Shown in pieces: positions 3,639-8,919 of a stretch of 8,919 bases of DNA. The stretch is taken from positions 1 through 8,919 of the forward strand of contig DASWOP010000247.1 in NCBI GenBank assembly GCA_036404255.1, given 5' to 3'. The notes beneath the pieces are model-generated. The model searched no databases and had not been told where the DNA came from. It saw only the letters and a list, made by a program, of their open reading frames with translations. Position numbers and translations under genes: made by a program. How positions within the stretch are numbered: position 1 is the stretch's first letter; each line of letters starts with the position of its first letter. Origin of the DNA: JARLFX01 sp036404255. Its GTDB lineage: Bacteria; Acidobacteriota; Terriglobia; Terriglobales; Acidobacteriaceae.

Positions 3639-6407
3639 CTATTCCGCCGCCTCGTAATTCAGGTTCGGCCCCAGCCACCGCTCGACTTCAGACACGCTCA
3701 TTCCCTTGCGTTCGTGGTAGTCCACGACCTGATCGCGCCCAATCTTCCCCAGGCTGAAATACCGCGCCTCTGGGTGCGCAAAGTAGATTCCGCTCACACT
3801 CGATCCAGGCCACATCGCGAACGACTCTGTCAGCAGCATTCCGATCTTCGCCTGCACATCCAGTAGCCGCCAGATCGTGCCCTTCTCCGTGTGGTCGGGG
3901 CACGCCGGATAGCCCGGAGCAGGCCGGATACCCCGGTACTTCTCCTGGATCAGCTCCGCCGGACTCATACCTTCCTTCAGCCCATAACCCCACTCATCCC
4001 GCGCCCGTTTGTGCAGGCACTCAGCGAACGCCTCCGCCAGTCTGTCCGCCAGCGCCTCTGCCATGATGGCGTTGTAGTCGTCATTCTCGGCCCGGTACTG
4101 GTCGCAAAGCTCCTTCAGCCCAATTCCGCTGGTCACTGCGAACGCACCAATGCTATCTGCCAGTCCCGTCTCCTTCGGCGCAATGAAATCTGCCAGCGAC
4201 CGGCACGGCTCGCTGCCTTCCCTGTCAGACTGCTGCCGCAGGAAGTAAAAGCGCTCCAGCACCTTCTCACGCGTTCCGTCCGTGTAGAGCTCAATATCGT
4301 CGCCCACGGCATTCGCCGGAAAGAAGCCGTAGATACCACGCGCCGTGATTAGTTTCTTTGCAATGATCTCGTCCAGCAGTGCATTGCCATCGGCAAAGAT
4401 CTTCTTCGCCTCCACGCCCTGCTTCGCGTCGTCCAGAATGCGCGGATAAATCCCCTTCAATCCCCACGTGTGGAAGAACGGCGACCAGTCAATGTACTCT
4501 CGCAGCGTCGCCAGCGGAAAGTCATCCAACACGCGCACACCGGTAAACGCCGGCACCGCCAGGTCTTCAGCGCGCCACGCAATCGGAGTCCGCCTTTCCC
4601 GGGCTGTCTCAATCGGCACGATTGCCTTGCGTGGGGCAGCGTAGGCCTTGCGCAGAGCATCGTAGTCCGCGCGATACTGCGTCACAAACGCGTCCTTGCC
4701 ATCCTCACTCAGCAGGCTGGTCGTCACCGGAACCGCACGGCTCGCATCCAGCACATGCACCACCGGCTGGCTGTAGAAAGGCGCAATCTTGACGGCGGTA
4801 TGCGCCCGGCTGGTTGTTGCTCCGCCCACCAGCAGCGGCAGCTTGAATCCCTGGCGCTCCATCTCCTTGGCCACATGCACCATCTCATCAAGCGAAGGCG
4901 TAATCAGCCCGCTCAGCCCGATCATGTCCGCCTTCTCAGCCTTTGCGCGTTCCAGAATCTTCTCGCACGAGACCATCACGCCCAGGTCGATCACGTCGTA
5001 GTTGTTGCAGGCCAGCACCACACCCACAATATTCTTGCCGATGTCGTGTACGTCGCCCTTCACCGTCGCGAGCAGTATCTTTCCCTGTGCCTTCACCACC
5101 TCGCCCGCGGCCACCATCGCCGCCTTCTCAGCTTCCATATACGGAGTCAGGTGCGCAACCGCCTTCTTCATCACGCGTGCAGACTTCACCACCTGCGGCA
5201 AAAACATCTTGCCCGCGCCAAACAGATCGCCCACCACGCTCATGCCCGCCATCAGCGGGCCTTCAATCACCAGCAGCGGCCGCCCCAGCTTAACTCGTGC
5301 TTCCTCCGCGTCAATCTCGATGTACGCGTCAATGCCCTTCACCAGCGCATGCGAAAGCCGCTCCTCCACCGTGCCGTTGCGCCACTCTTCAGCCTTCTTC
5401 TCGCTGACGACTGTGCCGACATCCTTCAGCTTCTCGCCGTGTTCCACCAGCCGCTCAGTCGCATCCGGCCGCCGGTTCAGCAGCACGTCCTCCACCAGCA
5501 CCTTCAGCTCCGGCTCAATCTCCTCGTACACCTCGAGCATGCCAGCATTCACAATGCCCATATCCATGCCCGCTGCAATCGCGTGGTACAGAAACGCCGA
5601 GTGCATCGCCTCGCGGACCTTATTGTTGCCCCGGAAGCTGAACGAGATATTCGACACACCGCCGCTCACCTTCGCATGCGGCAGGTTCGCCTTGATCCAC
5701 CGCGTCGCATTGATGAAGTCCACAGCATAGTTGTTGTGCTCTTCCATCCCCGTCGCCACCGTCAGGATGTTCGGATCAAAGATGATGTCCTCCGGCGGAA
5801 ACCCAACCTCATCCACCAGAATCCGGTAAGCCCGTTCGCAGATGCGGATCTTCTCCTCGAACGTCGCGGCCTGGCCATTCTCATCGAACGCCATCACCAC
5901 CGCCGCCGCGCCATACTTCAGTACCGCCGCGGCATGTTGGCGAAACCTCTCCTCGCCCTCCTTCAGCGAGATCGAGTTCACAATTCCCTTGCCCTGCAGG
6001 CACTTCAGCCCCGCCTCAATGACCTCCCACTTCGAGGAGTCCACCATGAATGGAGCCTTCGCCACCTCAGGCTCACTCGCCAGCAGCTGCAGATAGCGCG
6101 TCATCGCCGCCACGCCATCGATCATGCCCTCGTCCATGCAGATATCGATGACGTTCGCGCCATTCTCCACCTGCTGCCGGGCCACGCTGACAGCCTCTTC
6201 GTACTTGCCCTCCTTGATCAGCCGGGCAAACTTCGGCGACCCGGCCACATTGGTCCGCTCACCGATCATGATGTACACGCCCGGCTGCTGTGTAAACGGC
6301 TGCGACCCTGACAAACGTAGCGGCTTCATCACCGGCTGCGAATGTGGATGCGCCGGATCTCGATCTTGAGACCCGGGCGTATTGCCACGATCTTCAATAC
6401 CGCTCAT
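3639..6407 (-). CDS. metH: Methionine synthase, C-terminal half (folate, cobalamin and reactivation domains)
   Basis: A 922-residue protein covering everything in MetH after the homocysteine domain. A linker (about 1-44) is followed by the pterin-binding barrel (about 45-310) with IGERTNVAGSPKF and FMVDSSKWEVIEAGL. Next come the cap helices and the cobalamin domain with KGDVHDIGKNIVG, His454 being the expected lower cobalt ligand. The C-terminal reactivation domain holds RPAPGYPACPDHTEK (828-842), ESFAMWPGSSVSG and KGMSVSEVERWL. It transfers the methyl of 5-methyltetrahydrofolate to cob(I)alamin and on to homocysteine, and is rescued by S-adenosylmethionine-dependent reductive methylation. 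It cannot act alone, because the homocysteine site is encoded by the preceding gene. The ATG overlaps the upstream TGA as ATGA (6404-6407), and GAGGTG (6413-6418) lies 5 nt before it, so this is a purpose-built start rather than a frameshift. No clear terminator follows. Confidence 0.96.
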   Translation of the reverse strand: MSGIEDRGNTPGSQDRDPAHPHSQPVMKPLRLSGSQPFTQQPGVYIMIGERTNVAGSPKFARLIKEGKYEEAVSVARQQVENGANVIDICMDEGMIDGVAAMTRYLQLLASEPEVAKAPFMVDSSKWEVIEAGLKCLQGKGIVNSISLKEGEERFRQHAAAVLKYGAAAVVMAFDENGQAATFEEKIRICERAYRILVDEVGFPPEDIIFDPNILTVATGMEEHNNYAVDFINATRWIKANLPHAKVSGGVSNISFSFRGNNKVREAMHSAFLYHAIAAGMDMGIVNAGMLEVYEEIEPELKVLVEDVLLNRRPDATERLVEHGEKLKDVGTVVSEKKAEEWRNGTVEERLSHALVKGIDAYIEIDAEEARVKLGRPLLVIEGPLMAGMSVVGDLFGAGKMFLPQVVKSARVMKKAVAHLTPYMEAEKAAMVAAGEVVKAQGKILLATVKGDVHDIGKNIVGVVLACNNYDVIDLGVMVSCEKILERAKAEKADMIGLSGLITPSLDEMVHVAKEMERQGFKLPLLVGGATTSRAHTAVKIAPFYSQPVVHVLDASRAVPVTTSLLSEDGKDAFVTQYRADYDALRKAYAAPRKAIVPIETARERRTPIAWRAEDLAVPAFTGVRVLDDFPLATLREYIDWSPFFHTWGLKGIYPRILDDAKQGVEAKKIFADGNALLDEIIAKKLITARGIYGFFPANAVGDDIELYTDGTREKVLERFYFLRQQSDREGSEPCRSLADFIAPKETGLADSIGAFAVTSGIGLKELCDQYRAENDDYNAIMAEALADRLAEAFAECLHKRARDEWGYGLKEGMSPAELIQEKYRGIRPAPGYPACPDHTEKGTIWRLLDVQAKIGMLLTESFAMWPGSSVSGIYFAHPEARYFSLGKIGRDQVVDYHERKGMSVSEVERWLGPNLNYEAAE

Positions 6408-7504
6408 GCTGTCACCTCGCTCCGGTCAAACGTACGCGGGGCCTTACCTTCAAGCGCCTTCGCGATGGCCGCAATATGCTCAGGGGTATTACCGCAGCAG
6501 CCACCAGCAATGTTGATCAGTCCGTCTTTTGCAAAATTCCCAAGGAAGCGCGCCATGTCCGGCGGCCCCAGATCAAATCCCGTCTCCGACAGCGGATTCG
6601 GCAACCCTGCATTCGGATAGCACGAGATGGCCACATCCGCCTTCTCCGAGAGCTCGCTCAGAAACGGATACATCAGATCTGGTCCAAGCGAGCAGTTCAG
6701 CCCCACCGACAGCGGCTTCACATGCTTAACTGCAGTCCAAAACGCCTCCGTGGTCTGCGCCGAGATTAGGGTCTCGCCGCCACGTCCCACCGCTGCCGAA
6801 ATCATGATCGGCAGCTTCGTGCCGTCCTCGTCGAACACCTCCCGAATCGCCACCAGCGCCGCCTTGGCATTCAGCGAATCGAAGATCGTCTCCACCAGTA
6901 GCAAATCGCTCCCACCCGCAATCAGCGCCCGCACCTGTTCCTTGTAAGCCGTCTTCACCTGGTCGAACGTAACCACGCGAAACCCAGCATCATCAGCGTC
7001 CGGCGAATTCGACAGCGACACCGTCAGCGGCCCAATCGCACCCGCGACAAACCGTTGCCGCCCCGTCTCATTCCCCACGCGGTCCACCCACTCTCGGCAC
7101 TGCCGTGCCGACTGCTCATTGATCTCCCAAGCCAGATTGCCAAGCGAAGCATCCTCAATAATCTTCTGATAGAACTCCGGATCCTTCCGCCCGCCACGTT
7201 CCCGCGGATCGTCCACGAAGAATTCGCTCTGCGTGATGCTGGTGGCGCCAAAGGTATTCGTCTCGATGATGTCCGCCCCAGCCTCCAGAAACCGGCGGTG
7301 AATGTCCCCGACCATCGCGGGCTGCGTCAGCGAGAAGAGATCGCCGTTGTTCAACAAGTCCTTCGCCGAATCCTTGAACCGCTCGCCACGGATATCCACC
7401 TCCTTCATCCCATAGGTGCGGATCGTCGTGCCCATCGCCCCATCAATGATGGCGATTCTGTCTTTGAGGATCTTTTGCAGCGGATGTTGTTCGGCATGAG
7501 TCAT
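6404..7504 (-). CDS. metH: Methionine synthase, N-terminal half (homocysteine S-methyltransferase domain)
   Basis: A 366-residue homocysteine-binding barrel. IIDGAMGTTIRTYGM opens the domain, followed by NTFGATSI, AGAIGPLTVSLSN and VETIFDSLNAKAAL. Zinc ligands are expected at Cys271 (GLNCSLGP) and Cys336-Cys337 (GGCCGNTPEH), the positions that bind and activate the homocysteine thiol in MetH. A short insertion around DDPRERGGRKDPEF (before YQKIIEDASL) is absent from the E. coli protein as I recall it. Together with the next gene the total is about 1290 residues, close to a one-piece MetH (about 1230). The ATG at 7504 is chosen because the domain begins soon after; GGAAGG lies about 13 nt upstream, a little far. 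A GTG at 7555 would add 17 residues of low-complexity, non-conserved sequence. The two metH genes overlap by 4 nt and must be co-translated. No cobalamin or SAM riboswitch is recognisable upstream. Confidence 0.94.
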   Translation of the reverse strand: MTHAEQHPLQKILKDRIAIIDGAMGTTIRTYGMKEVDIRGERFKDSAKDLLNNGDLFSLTQPAMVGDIHRRFLEAGADIIETNTFGATSITQSEFFVDDPRERGGRKDPEFYQKIIEDASLGNLAWEINEQSARQCREWVDRVGNETGRQRFVAGAIGPLTVSLSNSPDADDAGFRVVTFDQVKTAYKEQVRALIAGGSDLLLVETIFDSLNAKAALVAIREVFDEDGTKLPIMISAAVGRGGETLISAQTTEAFWTAVKHVKPLSVGLNCSLGPDLMYPFLSELSEKADVAISCYPNAGLPNPLSETGFDLGPPDMARFLGNFAKDGLINIAGGCCGNTPEHIAAIAKALEGKAPRTFDRSEVTA

Positions 7505-7697
7505 ATGGATTGGATGGCCTTCCGTGGGGCTACGTCGCAACAGCGGCGGCGGCACCCCGAATTATCTGCTATTCCGCAGCATCGCGGGCGAAGCTTCTTA
7601 TTTGTCAACCTGAGCGCAGCGAAGGATCTGCATGCCACTAAAGGTAAACCGCTCAAAAACCGCCTACACGGCTCCGAATCGCAGCAAAACAAACAAT
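7505..7697. other. Intergenic region between nuoI and metH
   Basis: 193 bp between the nuoI stop and the metH start, both on the minus strand. It contains the second copy of the dispersed repeat (7603-7631). A TTGACA box occurs on the minus strand next to the repeat, but no matching -10 lies at the right distance. I looked for a B12 box and for the conserved core of SAM riboswitches and saw neither; the region also looks short for a full cobalamin riboswitch. Confidence 0.4.
7603..7631 (+). repeat. Dispersed repeat, copy 2 (TGTCAACCTGAGCG type)
   Basis: The stretch begins TGTCAACCTGAGCGCAGC and ends GAAGGATCTGC. It aligns with 573-600 along its whole length in the same orientation. It sits upstream of the metH pair. 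From memory this form (GTCA.CCTGAGCG.AGCGAAGGATCT) is a very frequent intergenic word in Acidobacteria genomes. No transposase or flanking direct repeat is visible. Confidence 0.6.
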
Positions 7698-8201
7698 TTA
7701 CGAAAGGATTTCAGCGACTTCCTGCGGCGAATCGATCTCATCAGGTCTGGCGGGCATTGGCACCAGCAGGTCTTCCTTGCGCATCACCAGGTTGGTTGCG
7801 TTCAGGCTGGCCAGCTCAAAGCCATGTCCATGCGTAATCGCATCCGTCGGGCACGCTTCCACGCAGTAACCGCAGAAGATACAGCGGTTGTAATCGATGT
7901 TGTAGACCTTGGCATATCGCTCCGCGCTGGAGATACGCTTGGTCTCCGTGTTCTCATCTGCCTCAATGTAAATGCAGTTAGAAGGGCACGCAGCCGCGCA
8001 CAGAAAGCAGGCGACGCACTTCTCCAGGCCGTCTTCATCGCGTTGCAGTTGGTGCTTCCCGCGGAAGCGCTCCTGGAATTTGGCGCCGCGCATCGGGCCC
8101 GATCCATCGGGATAATTCTCTACTTCGGTCGGCTTGAACATCTCCCGAAAGGTGATGCTCATACCCTTCGCAATTGCCGCGATATTGCGCACGATGGCCA
8201 T
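7698..8201 (-). CDS. nuoI: NADH-quinone oxidoreductase subunit I
   Basis: A 167-residue ferredoxin-like subunit of complex I. It carries two 4Fe-4S cluster motifs: CVACFLCAAACP (Cys62, 65, 68, 72) and CIFCGYCVEACP (Cys107, 110, 113, 117). These are the N6a/N6b clusters passing electrons from the NADH arm towards quinone at the membrane interface. PTEVENYPDGSGPMRGAKF and ERYAKVYNIDYNRC are typical NuoI sequence. The length is normal. No other nuo gene is in the window, so this copy stands apart from a 14-gene operon, at least on this side. The ATG at 8201 has GGAGG only 2 nt upstream, unusually close; a GTG at codon 4 (8192) would be spaced 11 nt. I kept the ATG because MAIVRN looks like the family's usual opening. 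Confidence 0.95.
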   Translation of the reverse strand: MAIVRNIAAIAKGMSITFREMFKPTEVENYPDGSGPMRGAKFQERFRGKHQLQRDEDGLEKCVACFLCAAACPSNCIYIEADENTETKRISSAERYAKVYNIDYNRCIFCGYCVEACPTDAITHGHGFELASLNATNLVMRKEDLLVPMPARPDEIDSPQEVAEILS

Positions 8202-8214
8202 AGCCTCCAGTATA
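8202..8214 (-). promoter_or_regulatory. Ribosome site and -10-like box abutting the nuoI start
   Basis: On the minus strand TATACT (8214-8209) is immediately followed by GGAGG (8208-8204), two bases, and the nuoI ATG. If TATACT is a real -10 box, transcription would begin at about the ATG and the GGAGG would not be in the mRNA. If GGAGG is used, the promoter must lie further upstream. No convincing -35 box is seen 16-18 nt before TATACT. The two readings exclude each other. Confidence 0.35.
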
Positions 8215-8356
8215 CAAAAGCCAGTCCCGAACTTGCTTCCACCCCATCAAACCAGCTTGGACGAGAATATTCCGATAATCCGTGCCAAATGTCTTCCCAA
8301 AATGAAATACTGGTCCGTCAAATTTAACTAGACCCGCACCGAAGAATAGGATTAAT
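8215..8356. other. Divergent gap between nuoI and the lipoprotein gene
   Basis: About 140 bp of comparatively AT-rich sequence upstream of both the nuoI (minus) and lipoprotein (plus) genes. It should hold the plus-strand promoter, but I find no clear -35/-10 pair. An 8-bp perfect palindrome, GAATATTC, is present and is too short to interpret. Confidence 0.3.
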
Positions 8357-8919
8357 ATGCGTTTTCCTGGTAAAACTCTGCTTCCACCCTCATTATTGGT
8401 CCTACTTCTTTGTGGATGCAGCGGCCAATCGCCTCTGTTCTCGCCTGCCTCACCCGCAGCCGCAATCCAAGGCTCCGCCTACGGAGGGATGCAGCCCATC
8501 ACCGGTGCCAGCGTGGTCCTCTACGCCGTCAATACCAGCACTGACGGCGGTCCATCCTCGTCGATCATGACCGGCACGGTCACCACAGTCGCCAACGGGG
8601 CCTTCACCCTCACCGGCAAGTACACTTGCCCCACCCCGAGCTCGCTTGTCTACCTCCTCATCACCGGCGGCAACCCCGGCCTATCTACCAGTAACGCTGC
8701 CATCGCCCTCATGGCTGCCATTGGCCAGTGCTCCACACTCACCTCTTCCACATTCATCTCTGTCAACGAGCTCACCACCGTGGGCACCGTATATGCCCTC
8801 GCGCCCTTCATCACCTCCGGCACCGCAATCGGCTCCACTCCTGCCAATGCAGCCACACTTACGGCTGATTTCACTCTCGCATCCCAGTACGTCAATTACT
8901 CCACCGGCTCCGCCCCCGG
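8357..8919 (+). CDS. Secreted lipoprotein of an acidobacterial family (N-terminal part, runs off the window)
   Basis: The frame is open from the ATG at 8357 to the window edge: 187 complete codons and no stop. Residues 1-20 form a lipoprotein signal (MRFPGKTLLPPSLLVLLLCG) with Cys21 as the likely lipidated residue (lipobox LCGC). After a Ser/Pro/Ala-rich linker comes AIQGSAYGGMQPITGASVVLYAVN, which resembles a carboxypeptidase-regulatory-like (Ig-type) beta fold. GAFTLTGKYTCP, LVYLLITGGNPGLS and TFISVNELTTVGTVYALAPF follow. I recall this last pattern from long Thr/Ser/Gly-rich surface proteins of Acidobacteria, often continuing into NHL or beta-propeller repeats; here the C-terminal part is missing. 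The function is unknown. A weak AGG (8348-8350) lies 6 nt before the start. Many codons are Thr, Ser, Ala or Gly, unlike the metabolic genes nearby. Confidence 0.8.
   Translation, partial: MRFPGKTLLPPSLLVLLLCGCSGQSPLFSPASPAAAIQGSAYGGMQPITGASVVLYAVNTSTDGGPSSSIMTGTVTTVANGAFTLTGKYTCPTPSSLVYLLITGGNPGLSTSNAAIALMAAIGQCSTLTSSTFISVNELTTVGTVYALAPFITSGTAIGSTPANAATLTADFTLASQYVNYSTGSAP

Noticed and set aside
4470..6311. 613-codon plus-strand open frame
   Set aside because: It lies wholly antisense to the strongly conserved metH C-terminal half. It is rich in Arg, His and Leu with no recognisable domain, as expected from the complement of a GC-rich gene.
6404..6407. Frameshift or sequencing error splitting metH
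   Set aside because: The junction is a standard ATGA overlap with a proper ribosome site, both halves begin and end at domain borders, and no conserved motif is lost.
7505..7697. Possible cobalamin or SAM riboswitch upstream of metH
   Set aside because: No B12 box or SAM-riboswitch core was recognisable on the minus strand, and much of the gap is occupied by a dispersed repeat. A covariance-model scan (Infernal against Rfam) would settle it.
8263..8270. GAATATTC palindrome in the nuoI/lipoprotein gap
   Set aside because: An 8-bp palindrome in AT-rich sequence is common by chance and has no flanking symmetry.

Overview
The window looks like the chromosome of an Acidobacterium (Terriglobia/Acidobacteriaceae type). 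This is inferred from the GC-rich DNA, the style of the secreted lipoprotein at the right edge, two copies of a short dispersed repeat of the TGTCA..CTGAGCG..GAAG.ATCTGC type, and the overall look of the proteins. No rRNA or other marker gene is present, so the assignment is a judgement.

Layout from left to right. Positions 1-690 hold two very small membrane-protein genes transcribed away from each other: an lmo0937/DUF5670-type protein (minus, cut by the window edge) and a DUF3309 protein (plus). A perfect 17-bp hairpin and a dispersed repeat then separate DUF3309 from the convergent moaD-like gene. Positions 689-2231 (minus) carry a threonine-synthase-like PLP enzyme whose 3' end overlaps a MoaD/ThiS-type sulfur carrier ending in Gly-Gly-Cys. 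Positions 2232-2575 contain no convincing gene. Positions 2576-3491 (minus) carry a small GH73-type glucosaminidase that resembles a phage endolysin, preceded by a degenerate receiver-domain protein. A textbook intrinsic terminator with a UUCG loop lies between them and ends almost on the glucosaminidase start. Positions 3639-7504 (minus) encode cobalamin-dependent methionine synthase in two genes: the homocysteine-binding half upstream, then the folate/B12/reactivation half, joined by an ATGA overlap. Position 8201 down to 7698 is a lone nuoI (minus). From 8357 to the right edge (plus) is the N-terminal part of a secreted lipoprotein.

How the genes fit together. The metabolic theme is the aspartate-derived branch: O-phosphohomoserine is the substrate of threonine synthase, and homocysteine is the substrate of methionine synthase. 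The sulfur carrier coupled to the thrC-like gene raises the possibility that this PLP enzyme uses a protein thiocarboxylate as sulfur donor, as CysO/CysM do for cysteine and HcyS/MetY for homocysteine. That is the most interesting lead here, and it is inference. The remaining genes (nuoI, receiver, glucosaminidase, micro-membrane proteins) look like unrelated neighbours. No CRISPR array, insertion sequence, tRNA or rRNA was seen.
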